A stretch of DNA of 28,362 nucleotides from an uncultured bacterium (GTDB lineage Bacteria > Bacillota > Clostridia > Oscillospirales > Oscillospiraceae): contig CANASS010000026.1 in assembly GCA_947364395.1 (NCBI GenBank), forward strand, positions 1-28,362, written 5' to 3'. Shown here one piece after another: positions 1 to 8,030 of the stretch (positions are counted from its first letter, which is position 1; each line of letters starts with the position of its first letter). Made by a program: the position numbers and the translations under genes. A model generated the notes under the pieces. It was not told the DNA's origin. It did no database searches and worked only from the letters and a program-made list of their open reading frames with translations.

Positions 1-1
1 T

Positions 2-1294
2 CGTTTCATTTTTGGCTGCTCCATATACAATGCCTCTAACTTAATGACATTGCCCGAGAACAGCACCCCCGTTTCCGCTGAGGAGTCCAAGGCTCCCGAG
101 GGCAACAGCGGCGAGGGCAAGACCATCACCATGTGGTCCATGTGGTCCTCCGGCGAGCCCCAGGCCAACGTGATCGAGGAGGCCGCCGCAGCTTATGAGG
201 CTGAGACCGGCGTTAAGGTGAACATCGAGTTCAAGGGCCGCGACGTGAACAAGGTGCTGACCGCTTCCCTGGAGGCCAAGGAGGCCATCGACATCATCGA
301 GGACGACTATCAGCGCATCGCCAACACCTACCCCAACATCCTGGACCTGACCGACATGGCCAAGGCCGTCAACTACGACAGCTGGAGCTACGCCTGCCTG
401 AATAACCAGGTCATCGAATGGACGACCGAGCGGGACGACGAGGGCAACGTCACCAAGGAAGGCTACCTCAACTCCATCGTGGAGCAGCCCCAGGTGGGCG
501 GCGTCTTCTACGACAAGGACGCCTTTGAGGCCGCCGGCGTCGCCGCCGAGCCCAAGACCTGGGCCGAGTTCCTGGACGCCTGCCAGAAGATCAAGGATTC
601 CGGCGTGGGCCCCGTCGCCCAGGACAGCGCCTATGCCAACTTCGCGTTCTACCATCAGCTGGTCCGTTACCTGGGCGAGGACAAGATCACTGAGCTGGCC
701 ACCAACGGCGGCTGGTCCGGCACTGCCGCTGAGCAGGCCGCCCAGGACATCATCGACCTGCGCAATGAGGGCTTCCTGGCTGACGGCGCTCCCGACGAGT
801 TCCCCTCCAGCCAGAATAAGATCGGCTTCGGCCAGGCTGCCATGATCGTGTGCGCCAACTACGTCACCGCCGAGGTGAACCAGAACACCGGCACCGAGGT
901 GAACTGGGGCCTGTTCAACTACCCCGCCGTGGACGGCGGCGTGGAGAACTCCGCCGCTTACGCCGGCGCCAACTCCCTGGCTGTCACCGAATACAGCGAG
1001 AATCCCCAGGAGGCCTTTGACTTCATCATCTTCCTGACCACCGGCGAGTGGGACCAGAAGATGGCTGACGCGGCCGCTCAGATTCCCGCCGACAGCCGCA
1101 ACACCGCTCCCTCCAACCTGACCGGCACCATCGAGACCCTGAAGGCCGCCGACAAGCCCATGACCTGGTGCGCGGGCCTCAACGCCAATGCCGATCTGAA
1201 GGACACCATCAAGTCCATGTGCACCGAGCTGTTTGAGGGCAAGTACGCCGACGGCGCCGCCTTCTGCGCCGCTCTGGACGCCCTGTACAAATAA
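2..1294 (+). CDS. ABC transporter sugar-binding protein (CUT1, extracellular solute-binding family 1), 5' partial
   Basis: Solute-binding lipoprotein of a carbohydrate ABC importer that captures a sugar outside the membrane and hands it to the two permeases downstream. Family-1 hallmarks are the opening strand TITMWSMWSSGEP followed by a helix, YEAETGVKVNIEFKGRD, and the late AFDFIIFLTTGEWDQKMA segment. The frame has no stop back to base 2, so the gene probably begins outside the window. The first in-frame ATG is at 44 but has no Shine-Dalgarno and would give a protein without a signal peptide. Upstream in frame is FIFGC, which could be a poor lipobox (Cys codon at 17-19). The AT-rich first ~50 bases are unlike the rest. 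The ligand is inferred from the GH112 gene downstream to be a galactosyl-hexosamine disaccharide such as galacto-N-biose or lacto-N-biose; the sequence alone does not prove this. Confidence 0.85.
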   Translation, partial: RFIFGCSIYNASNLMTLPENSTPVSAEESKAPEGNSGEGKTITMWSMWSSGEPQANVIEEAAAAYEAETGVKVNIEFKGRDVNKVLTASLEAKEAIDIIEDDYQRIANTYPNILDLTDMAKAVNYDSWSYACLNNQVIEWTTERDDEGNVTKEGYLNSIVEQPQVGGVFYDKDAFEAAGVAAEPKTWAEFLDACQKIKDSGVGPVAQDSAYANFAFYHQLVRYLGEDKITELATNGGWSGTAAEQAAQDIIDLRNEGFLADGAPDEFPSSQNKIGFGQAAMIVCANYVTAEVNQNTGTEVNWGLFNYPAVDGGVENSAAYAGANSLAVTEYSENPQEAFDFIIFLTTGEWDQKMADAAAQIPADSRNTAPSNLTGTIETLKAADKPMTWCAGLNANADLKDTIKSMCTELFEGKYADGAAFCAALDALYK

Positions 1295-1316
1295 TCCGGC
1301 ATAATCCGTCGCGCTG

Positions 1317-1352
1317 GCAGGCGGCGCCCCCATGGCGCCGCCTGCTTTTTAT
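1317..1352 (+). terminator. Intra-operon terminator between binding protein and permeases
   Basis: A perfect 12-bp stem (GCAGGCGGCGCC, 1317-1328) with a 5-nt loop pairs with 1334-1345 and is followed by TTTTTAT. It lies 23 bp after the binding-protein stop and 31 bp before the first permease. Partial termination here would make more binding protein than permease, a common arrangement in CUT1 operons. Confidence 0.85.
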
Positions 1353-1382
1353 ATCCCAATGTAAGAAAGGAGAGAGAAACCC

Positions 1383-2276
1383 ATGCGAAAAAACAAGGCG
1401 ATGATCTTTTGGTTCTGCCTGCCCGCCCTACTGTCCCTGGTCATCATGTTCGTCTATCCCGTATGCCGTACAGTGGTCATGAGCTTCTTCCAGGTGGAGA
1501 GCGTCACCGCCACCGCAGCGGACTGGAGCTTCTACGGGCTGGGAAACTACACCAAGATTTTTGGCAGCGCCAGCTTCATGATCTCTATGCGCAACATGAT
1601 GCTGATCTGGCTGGTGGGCGGCGTGTTCACCCTGGCCATCGCCATGCTGATGGCGGTGGTGGTCACCAGCGGCATCCGGGGCAAGAAGTTCTTCCGGGCC
1701 GCCATCTACATGCCCAACATCATCAGCGCCGTGGCTCTGGCCACCATGTGGATTCAGTACATCTTTCAGTATGATTACGGTCTGCTCAACCAGATCGTCC
1801 TGCTGTTTGGCGGCGATAAGGTGAAGTGGCTGGGCACCGACCTGAAGTTCTGGGCCATGACCGGCTCTTTCATCTTCGGCAGCGTAGGCTACTATATGCT
1901 GATTTACATCAGCGGCATTGAGGGCATCCCTCAGGATATGTACGAGGCCGCCACCATCGACGGCGCGGACAAGGGGACCCAGTTCTTTGCCATCACCCTG
2001 CCCCTGCTCAAGGGGGTCATCAAGACCTCCATCACTTTCTGGAGCATCAACGCCACCACCTTCTTCCTGTGGAGCAAGATGTTCTCCCCCATCGACACCG
2101 AGTCGTCCACCATTGTGCCGGTTATCTACCTGTACGACATGGTGTTCGGCGGAAAGGGCATCACCACCCGGGACGCCGGGGCGGGCGCCGCCGTGGGCGT
2201 GGTGCTGACCTTGATTATCATCGCGGTCTATCTTATCACTGAGCGCCTCTTCCGGGGCAGCGACCTGGAATACTGA
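1383..2276 (+). CDS. Sugar ABC transporter permease, MalF/UgpA type
   Basis: Inner-membrane permease of 297 aa, the first of a CUT1 pair. It starts at ATG 1383 after a strong SD (AAGGAGAG). The N-terminus KNKAMIFWFCLPALLSLVIMFVYP is the first membrane helix and five more hydrophobic helices follow. The EAA loop that docks to the ATPase reads YEAATIDGADKGTQFFAITLP around residues 182-202. No ATPase gene follows, so a general MsmK/UgpC-type ATPase elsewhere must energise the transporter. The second permease starts 16 bp after this stop. Confidence 0.93.
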   Translation: MRKNKAMIFWFCLPALLSLVIMFVYPVCRTVVMSFFQVESVTATAADWSFYGLGNYTKIFGSASFMISMRNMMLIWLVGGVFTLAIAMLMAVVVTSGIRGKKFFRAAIYMPNIISAVALATMWIQYIFQYDYGLLNQIVLLFGGDKVKWLGTDLKFWAMTGSFIFGSVGYYMLIYISGIEGIPQDMYEAATIDGADKGTQFFAITLPLLKGVIKTSITFWSINATTFFLWSKMFSPIDTESSTIVPVIYLYDMVFGGKGITTRDAGAGAAVGVVLTLIIIAVYLITERLFRGSDLEY

Positions 2277-2292
2277 GAGAGGAGGCTGTGAC

Positions 2293-3138
2293 ATGAAAAA
2301 GATCAATTGGAAAAAAGAGCTTCGGCTCGCCCCCGGCTATCTTGTGGTGGGCATCTGGGTGCTGTTCACCGCCGTGATGCTGTTTTGGATTCTGGGCGCA
2401 AGCCTGTCCACATCCCGGGATATCTTCAAGGGGGAGATCTTCCAATTCAGCACCGGCCTGCATTTCGAGAATTACACCCTGGCCTGGAACGCTCAGAACG
2501 TGTCCGTGTTCTTCGGCAACTCCCTGCTCTACTCCGTGATCTCCTGTGTGGGCGTTCTGGCCATCTCCGCCCCGGCGGCCTACGTCCTCTCCCGCTGGCA
2601 GTTCACCGGCGGCAAGGCCCTGCGGATCGGCCTGGTCATCGCCATGAGCGTGCCCGTCATCATGGTCATTATGCCCATCTACTCCCTGTCCGTCCAGTGG
2701 GGCATCAAGGGCCGGGTGCTGCTGGTGCTGCTGTACATCATGCTCCGGGTGCCCTACACCACCATCTATCTGCTGGACTTCTTCTCCACCCTGTCCCGCA
2801 CCTATGAGGAGGCGGCCTATCTGGACGGGTGCAGCGGACCCAACACCTTCTTGAAGATCATGCTGCCCCTGGTGCAGCCCGCCATCATCACCGTGACCAT
2901 CTTCAACTTTATGTCCGTGTGGAACGAGTTCTTTATGGCGCTGATCTTCACCTCCAGCGAGTCCATGGCTCCCGTGGGCGTGGGACTGCTGAACATCATC
3001 AACTCCATGAAGTACACCGGCCAGTGGGGCGGCATGTTCGCGGCGGTAATCATCGTGTTCCTGCCCACCTTCCTGCTGTACATCTTCATGTCCGAAAAGA
3101 TCATCGCCGGCGTCACCGGCGGCGGCGTCAAGGGCTGA
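2293..3138 (+). CDS. Sugar ABC transporter permease, MalG/UgpE type
   Basis: Second permease of the importer, 281 aa, with ATG at 2293 preceded by GAGGAGG. The layout is typical of the family: an N-terminal helix, a large loop containing the ENYTLAWN segment, then five helices. The EAA loop is YEEAAYLDGCSGPNTFLKIMLP, with the conserved Glu-Ala-Ala and Gly. It is translationally close to the upstream permease and would form the heterodimeric channel with it. The stop is followed by a 119-bp spacer with stem-loops before the phosphorylase gene. Confidence 0.93.
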   Translation: MKKINWKKELRLAPGYLVVGIWVLFTAVMLFWILGASLSTSRDIFKGEIFQFSTGLHFENYTLAWNAQNVSVFFGNSLLYSVISCVGVLAISAPAAYVLSRWQFTGGKALRIGLVIAMSVPVIMVIMPIYSLSVQWGIKGRVLLVLLYIMLRVPYTTIYLLDFFSTLSRTYEEAAYLDGCSGPNTFLKIMLPLVQPAIITVTIFNFMSVWNEFFMALIFTSSESMAPVGVGLLNIINSMKYTGQWGGMFAAVIIVFLPTFLLYIFMSEKIIAGVTGGGVKG

Positions 3139-3199
3139 GCGCTTTCTCTGCGAAAGAAAAAGGAGCGCAAACGAGCCCCAGCAAAGCAGTGCAATCTTT

Positions 3200-3232
3200 C
3201 CGCCTTCCGTCCCGTTCCGGGGCGGAAGGCGG
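3200..3232 (+). other. Intercistronic stem-loop before the GH112 gene
   Basis: CCGCCTTCCG (3200-3209) pairs perfectly with CGGAAGGCGG (3223-3232), with a 13-nt G/C-rich loop that can pair further. There is no T-run, so it is more likely an mRNA stability or processing element than a terminator. A smaller hairpin (CTTTC/GAAAG) sits just after the permease stop. Confidence 0.5.
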
Positions 3233-3257
3233 CACGAGAGGGGAACACTTTACCATT

Positions 3258-5426
3258 ATGGCAGATACAATGAACACGGGCCGGGTTACCATCCCCACCG
3301 ACGTGGACGTGGTGCCCGAGACCCTGGAGCTTTTAAAGCGCTGGGGGGCGGACGCCATCCGGGACTGCGACGGCACCGACTACCCCGAGGAGCTGAAGGG
3401 AGTGGACGCCAAGGTCTACTCCACCTACTACACCACCCGGAAGGACAACGCCTGGGCCAAGGCCAATCCGGACGAGGTCCAGCAGTGCTACATCATGACC
3501 GGCTTTCACACCGCGGCGGGGGGTCCGCTGTCCATCCCCCTGATGCAGGGGATCAGCACCGAGCTGATGCAGGTGAACACCCGGGACGACATCAAGCGCT
3601 GGTGGGAGGTGGTGGACCGCACCACAGGAGAGCCCATCCCCCAGGGGGCGTGGCGGTACGACGGGGAGACGGGCTGCGTGGTGATCGGCGCCCCGGAGGA
3701 GTTCCACGACTACACGGTGAGCTTCCTGGCCTATCTGATCTGGGACCCGGTGCACATGTACAACGCCGTCACCAACGGCTGGAAGGACTTTGAGCACCAG
3801 ATCACCTTCGACGTGCGCCAGCCCAAGACCCGCAGATTCACCATGGAGCGGCTGCGGAAATTCATCGCCGACCACCCTTATGTGAACGTCATCCGCTACA
3901 CCACCTTCTTCCACCAGTTCACCCTGGTGTTCGACGAGCTGAAGCGGGAAAAGTATGTGGACTGGTACGGCTATTCCGCCTCCGTGTCCCCCTATATCCT
4001 GGAGAAGTTTGAGAAGGAGGCGGGCTATCCCTTCCGCCCCGAGTTCATCATCGACCAGGGTTACTACAACAACCAGTACCGCACGCCGTCCAAGCAGTTC
4101 AAGGACTTTATGGCCTTCCAGCGCCGGGAGGTGGCCGCTCTGGCCAAAGAGATGGTGGACATCACCCACGAGCTGGGCAAGGAGGCCATGATGTTCCTGG
4201 GGGACCACTGGATCGGTACTGAGCCCTATCTGGACGAGTTCAAAACCATCGGGCTGGACGCGGTGGTGGGCAGCGTGGGCAACGGCTCCACCCTGCGCCT
4301 CATCTCCGACATCCCCGGGGTGAAGTACACCGAGGGCCGGTTCCTGCCCTACTTCTTCCCCGACACCTTCCACGAGGGGGGCGACCCCGTCCGGGAGGCC
4401 AAGGAGAACTGGGTCACCGCCCGCCGGGCCATCCTGCGCAAGCCCATCGACCGCATCGGCTACGGCGGCTATCTCAAGCTGGCCTGCCAGTTCCCCGACT
4501 TCACCGACTACGTGGAGAGCGTGTGCCGGGAGTTCCGGGAGCTGTACGGCAACATCAAGGGGACCACGCCCTACTGCGTTAAGACCGTGGCCGTCCTCAA
4601 CAGCTGGGGGCGGGCCCGGTCCTGGGGCTGCCACATGGTCCACCACGCCCTGTATCAGAAGCAGAATTACTCCTACGCCGGGGTCATCGAGGCCCTGTCC
4701 GGCGCGCCCTACGACGTGCGCTTCCTTAGCTTTGACGAGGTGAAGGCGGACCCCCATGCGCTGGACGGGGTGGACGTGCTCATCAACGTGGGAGACGGGG
4801 ACACCGCCCACACCGGCGGCGCCGTCTGGGAGGACCCGGAGGTGTCCGCGGCGGTGAAGCGGTTCGTCTACAACGGAGGCGGTCTCATCGGCGTGGGCGA
4901 GCCCGCCGGACACCAGTACCAGGGCCGCTATCTCCAGCTGGCCGGGGTGCTGGGGGTGGAGAAGGAGACGGGCTTCACCCTGAACTACGACAAGTACAAC
5001 TGGGAGGAGCACCCGGACCACTTTATCCTGGCGGACTGCCAGGGAGAGGTGGACTTCGGAGAGGGCAAGAAGAGCATGTACGCTTTGCAGGGGGCCCAGG
5101 TGCTGGTCCAGCGGGACCGGGAGGTCCAGCTGGCGGCCAACGAGTACGGCCGGGGCCGGGCGGTGTATATCTCCGGCCTGCCCTACTCCTTCGCCAACAG
5201 CCGCCTGCTCCACCGGGCGGTGCTGTGGTCCGCCCACAGCGAGGACCAGCTGAACCTGTGGCTGTCCTCCAATTGGAATGTGGACGTTCACGCCTACGTG
5301 AAGAACGGGAAGTTCTGCGTGGTCAACAACACCTACGAGCCCCAGTCCACCACGGTGTACCGGGGGGATGGGTCCAGCTTCTCCCTGGAGCTGGCCGCCA
5401 ACGAGATCCGCTGGTACGAGATCTGA
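3258..5426 (+). CDS. gnpA: GH112 1,3-beta-galactosyl-N-acetylhexosamine phosphorylase
   Basis: Cytoplasmic phosphorylase, 722 aa, the normal GH112 length. GH112 enzymes split galactosyl-beta-1,3-N-acetylhexosamines (lacto-N-biose, galacto-N-biose), or galactosyl-beta-1,4-rhamnose in one subgroup, with inorganic phosphate to give alpha-galactose 1-phosphate. Residues agree closely with bifidobacterial LnpA: GRVTIP at the start, WGADAIRDCDGT, WEVVDRTTGE, YTVSFLAYLIWDPVHMYN, and FLGDHWIGTEP, whose Asp (residue 316) matches the known catalytic acid. VKYTEGRFLPYFFPDTFHEGGDP follows, then a glutaminase-like domain (VAVLNSWGRARSW) and a C-terminal beta domain. The start at 3258 gives MADTMNTGRVTIP; an SD-like GAGAGGGG is 14 bases upstream, so ATG 3270 remains possible. 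Substrate choice among the three known specificities cannot be read here. The kinase, uridylyltransferase and epimerase genes (lnpB-D) that accompany it in bifidobacteria are absent. Confidence 0.92.
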   Translation: MADTMNTGRVTIPTDVDVVPETLELLKRWGADAIRDCDGTDYPEELKGVDAKVYSTYYTTRKDNAWAKANPDEVQQCYIMTGFHTAAGGPLSIPLMQGISTELMQVNTRDDIKRWWEVVDRTTGEPIPQGAWRYDGETGCVVIGAPEEFHDYTVSFLAYLIWDPVHMYNAVTNGWKDFEHQITFDVRQPKTRRFTMERLRKFIADHPYVNVIRYTTFFHQFTLVFDELKREKYVDWYGYSASVSPYILEKFEKEAGYPFRPEFIIDQGYYNNQYRTPSKQFKDFMAFQRREVAALAKEMVDITHELGKEAMMFLGDHWIGTEPYLDEFKTIGLDAVVGSVGNGSTLRLISDIPGVKYTEGRFLPYFFPDTFHEGGDPVREAKENWVTARRAILRKPIDRIGYGGYLKLACQFPDFTDYVESVCREFRELYGNIKGTTPYCVKTVAVLNSWGRARSWGCHMVHHALYQKQNYSYAGVIEALSGAPYDVRFLSFDEVKADPHALDGVDVLINVGDGDTAHTGGAVWEDPEVSAAVKRFVYNGGGLIGVGEPAGHQYQGRYLQLAGVLGVEKETGFTLNYDKYNWEEHPDHFILADCQGEVDFGEGKKSMYALQGAQVLVQRDREVQLAANEYGRGRAVYISGLPYSFANSRLLHRAVLWSAHSEDQLNLWLSSNWNVDVHAYVKNGKFCVVNNTYEPQSTTVYRGDGSSFSLELAANEIRWYEI

Positions 5427-5437
5427 CACAGAGAAAG

Positions 5438-5475
5438 CCGGCCGGGCCCTGACGGGTCCGTCCGGTTTTCGTTTT
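5438..5475 (+). terminator. Terminator of the sugar-uptake/GH112 operon
   Basis: CCGGCCGGGCCC (5438-5449), loop TGAC, then GGGTCCGTCCGG (5454-5465); the stem has one mismatch and one G-U pair. TTTTCGTTTT follows, starting 12 bp after the GH112 stop. Confidence 0.75.
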
Positions 5476-5552
5476 GGAAGGAGGGCTCGGCCTCTCGGCG
5501 CAGAGGGCCGCCGGGCCGCCCTTTCCCCAAGGGCAAAAAACTGCGCCTCCGA

Positions 5553-5581
5553 TTGACAGGAGGCAGAACTTACCGTATAAT
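5553..5581 (+). promoter_or_regulatory. Consensus housekeeping promoter of the FIST-MCP operon
   Basis: TTGACA at 5553-5558, a 17-bp spacer, and TATAAT at 5576-5581: a full SigA consensus. The start codon at 5617 lies about 30 bases past the expected transcription start. Confidence 0.9.
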
Positions 5582-5616
5582 ATGTAGTCAGTGAGATTAT
5601 GGAAGGAGAGGACGGA

Positions 5617-6672
5617 ATGAAGCAGTATTACGGTATGAGCCGGCGGGGCAATCTGGACGAGGCTCTCCAAGGTCTCTATCAGCCGCAGTTTATTATGTTG
5701 TTTTCAAATAAAGACCAGTTTGAGGACCACGTGGAGGCGCTGGAGAAGCGTTTTCCCGGCGTGCCCAGCATCGGCTGCATCGGCATGAGCTACCGGCAGG
5801 GTGTGGCGGAAAGCGGCGTGGGCGTGGTGGCCTTCCACGATGGGGTCGCTGCCGCCGCCAATGTGCTGGAGCAGGTGTCCACCATGCCGGTGAAATACAT
5901 ACAGCGGCTGGAGCAGGATGTGAGGGCGGTGGGAGGCTCGGAGCGGGACACGGTGTGCATCGACTTCTGCGCCGGAAACGACGCCTGCGTGCTCACCACC
6001 ATTTACACGGTCCTGCGCAAGCACGGCATTTCCCTGATGGGGGGCACCGGCGACCAGGGCCGGGTGTCCGCCAACGGGCGGATCTATGAGGACGCGGTGG
6101 CCTACGGTGTGATCCGCAACCAGCACGGCCGGGTCAAGACCTATAAGGAGAACATCTACCACCAGCTGGGGGATTACCGCTTCGTGGCCTCCGGCACCGA
6201 CCGGGCCAACTACGTCCTGGGGGCGCTGAACGGCAAGAGCGCCAAGCAGGTGTACAAGGATATTCTCCACGTCACGGACGAGGAGATCCTCACCCGGACG
6301 TTCCAGAACCCCTTCGGCAAGCTGAACGGGGACGACACCTGCATCATCTCCATCAAGGAGGTCCAGGGCAGCTCCCTGGCCTGCTTCCGGCAGGTGAACG
6401 ACTCCGACGTGCTCCTGATGCTGGAGCTGGGGGATTACCGGGCCATTGTCCAGGACACCATCCGCCAGATCTGCGCGGACTTCCCCCGGCGGTCCGCCAT
6501 TTTCTCGGTGAACTGCCTCTTCCGCTACAAGCTGTTCTCCGAGCAGGGCTATATGCAGGACTACCTGCGGGATATGTCGGCTCTGGGGAATCACGCGGGC
6601 TTTGTGGGCTATGGGGAACACTACAACAACCGATTTGTCAACCAGTCCATGACCTGCGTGGTCTTTGAGTAA
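5617..6672 (+). CDS. FIST domain (FIST_N/FIST_C) signal-transduction protein
   Basis: Predicted cytoplasmic small-ligand sensor of 351 aa. The FIST_N half has the strand-rich pattern FIMLFSNKDQFED, PGVPSIGCIGMSY, VVAFHDGV, and the glycine-rich turn LMGGTGDQGR after the VCIDFCAGNDA strand. The FIST_C half includes CIISIKEVQGSSLACFRQVND and ends in GHAGFVGYGEHYN..., with the characteristic Gly-Tyr-Gly-Glu. No membrane segment or signal peptide is seen. I chose ATG 5617 over the earlier ATG 5599 because AAGGAGAGG sits 5 bases before it. The chemoreceptor gene starts 14 bp downstream with its own SD, so FIST probably senses a ligand and passes the state to that receptor, a pairing common in Clostridia. 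The ligand is unknown; amino acids have been proposed for the family. Confidence 0.88.
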   Translation: MKQYYGMSRRGNLDEALQGLYQPQFIMLFSNKDQFEDHVEALEKRFPGVPSIGCIGMSYRQGVAESGVGVVAFHDGVAAAANVLEQVSTMPVKYIQRLEQDVRAVGGSERDTVCIDFCAGNDACVLTTIYTVLRKHGISLMGGTGDQGRVSANGRIYEDAVAYGVIRNQHGRVKTYKENIYHQLGDYRFVASGTDRANYVLGALNGKSAKQVYKDILHVTDEEILTRTFQNPFGKLNGDDTCIISIKEVQGSSLACFRQVNDSDVLLMLELGDYRAIVQDTIRQICADFPRRSAIFSVNCLFRYKLFSEQGYMQDYLRDMSALGNHAGFVGYGEHYNNRFVNQSMTCVVFE

Positions 6673-6686
6673 AGGAGGGGCCGGCT

Positions 6687-7628
6687 ATGCTGTTGAAGAA
6701 AAGGAACCAGCGCTCCCGGGAGGTCCAGGAGCAGAAGAGTCTGTACCCGGTGCTCCACGTGGCGGGCAGCCTGAAGGAGTATCAGAAGGAGCTGGTGAAA
6801 AAAGAGGTGGCCTCCCTGTGGGAGCTGGGCCAGGTGGGCGACTCCTTTTCCACCGTGCTGCGGGAGGGGGACCAATTCCAGGCCAAGCTTCAGGAGCTGG
6901 GGGAGTCCTTCTCCAGCATCAGCCAGACGGCGGAGCAGTTCGGCCAGGTCCGGGACGAGATCAGCCAGTCGGTGGACGAGGCCCGGAGCCAGATGGGAGA
7001 TCTGGACCAGGTGTCCGGGCAGGTGCAGAAGTCCTTCGACGCCATGGCGGAGACCTTCGCCCAGCTGGAGTCCGCCATCCGGGGCATCCAGCAGTCGATG
7101 GGCAAGATCGCGTCCATCGCGGAGCAGACCAACATCCTGGCCATCAACGCCTCCATTGAGGCGGCCCGGGCTGGGCAGGAGGGCCGGGGCTTCGCGGTGG
7201 TGGCCACCCAGGTGAAAACGCTGGCGGAGGAGATTAAGGCGCTGACAGGCGAGGTGGACAGCGGCGTCAGCGACGTGGAGGGCCGGGCGGGAGAGCTGAG
7301 CCAGAGCATCTCCATCGCGGAGCAGACCCTGGCCCAGAGCGCCGCCATCGTGGGCGTGACCGAGGGGAGCTTTGAAAAGATCAACGCCGCGGCGGAGGGC
7401 GCCGTGGGGGTCCAGAGCGGCATCGCCGGGGTGATCCAGGCCTCTCAAGGGGAGCTGGAGGTGCTGTGTCAGTTCTTTGACCGCATCAAGGGCCGCTACC
7501 AGGAGGTGGTCAAGCACATCGACTCGGCCAGCCGCCTGGGCACCACCAAGAGCGCCATGTTTGAGGACATGGACAACATGATCTCCCAGATTCCCCCCCT
7601 GGTCAGCGACCTGGAGTCCGGGAAGTGA
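6687..7628 (+). CDS. Soluble methyl-accepting chemotaxis protein
   Basis: Cytoplasmic chemoreceptor, 313 aa, without transmembrane helices or HAMP domain. The signalling hairpin tip is unmistakable around residues 141-175 (IAEQTNILAINASIEAARAG, then EGRGFAVVA) and is the CheA/CheW contact site. The two flanking arms are long coiled coil, rich in Glu, Gln and Ser. The first ~45 residues are basic and predicted helical; no sensory domain is present, so input most likely comes from the FIST protein encoded upstream. ATG 6687 follows AAAGGAGGGG. No CheR-tethering pentapeptide is present at the C-terminus. It may act in chemotaxis or in another CheA-dependent pathway; no other che gene is in the window. 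Confidence 0.9.
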   Translation: MLLKKRNQRSREVQEQKSLYPVLHVAGSLKEYQKELVKKEVASLWELGQVGDSFSTVLREGDQFQAKLQELGESFSSISQTAEQFGQVRDEISQSVDEARSQMGDLDQVSGQVQKSFDAMAETFAQLESAIRGIQQSMGKIASIAEQTNILAINASIEAARAGQEGRGFAVVATQVKTLAEEIKALTGEVDSGVSDVEGRAGELSQSISIAEQTLAQSAAIVGVTEGSFEKINAAAEGAVGVQSGIAGVIQASQGELEVLCQFFDRIKGRYQEVVKHIDSASRLGTTKSAMFEDMDNMISQIPPLVSDLESGK

Positions 7629-7654
7629 GAACCTGCGTACATAAAATCAGCGGA

Positions 7655-7692
7655 CCGTCCGGCTGGGAAACTTCCCGGCCGGGCGGTTTTTC
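7655..7692 (+). terminator. Terminator of the FIST-MCP operon
   Basis: CCGTCCGGCTGGG pairs with CCCGGCCGGGCGG (with G-U pairs) and is followed by TTTTT at 7687-7691. Confidence 0.85.
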
Positions 7693-7765
7693 GCGCCTGG
7701 GGAAGGGGAATATAACCGGAAGAATTTGAGCAGAATAGGGGGTATTCCAGGGAAAGGAGCCCGCT

Positions 7766-7957
7766 ATGGTAGCGTCAGAGTTCAACACGCCGGAGGCCAC
7801 GGTCCGCATACACGACGACTGGGTGGAGCCGGTCACCGACAGCCGCATTTCCCAGCTGAGCCGCATCGTGTCGGCCTCCTACCGCCGCAGGGCCCAGGCC
7901 GGACCGGGCGGGGCTGCGGCCGCCTTTGGGCCCGCAGGCGGGGAGGCGGAGGTGTAA
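7766..7957 (+). CDS. Small protein of unknown function before the recombinase
   Basis: A 63-aa ORF starting at ATG 7766 with a good SD (AAAGGAG, 6-base spacing), which argues for real translation. The sequence begins MVASEFNTPEATVRIHDDW, has a short helical stretch SRISQLSRIVSASYRRR, and ends in an Ala/Gly/Pro tail. I recognise no domain. It lies between the FIST-MCP terminator and the recombinase promoter, so it may be a separate short transcript. No promoter close to consensus is visible before it. Confidence 0.55.
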   Translation: MVASEFNTPEATVRIHDDWVEPVTDSRISQLSRIVSASYRRRAQAGPGGAAAAFGPAGGEAEV

Positions 7958-7960
7958 TGA

Positions 7961-7970
7961 TTTGTCGAAA
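7961..7970 (+). promoter_or_regulatory. Spo0A box upstream of the recombinase promoter
   Basis: TTTGTCGAAA is a full match to the Bacillus/Clostridium 0A box (core TGTCGAA). It sits 14 bp before the -35 hexamer of the recombinase promoter, near position -55 relative to the expected start, a location compatible with activation. Control by Spo0A is inferred; the spo0A gene is 2 kb downstream. Confidence 0.6.
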
Positions 7971-7984
7971 TCTGGGAAAATAGG

Positions 7985-8013
7985 TTGAAAATTCAAGAAT
8001 ATTGTCGTATAGT
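7985..8013 (+). promoter_or_regulatory. Promoter of the serine recombinase gene
   Basis: TTGAAA (7985-7990), a 17-bp spacer, and TATAGT (8008-8013); SD GGAGGAG lies 3 bases before ATG 8031. Confidence 0.7.
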
Positions 8014-8030
8014 AGTAAGTGGAGGAGACC

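Noticed and set aside
7628..7650. AGAACCTG after the chemoreceptor gene, like the element termini
   Set aside because: Only 8 bases match and no inverted partner is present, so chance is likely.
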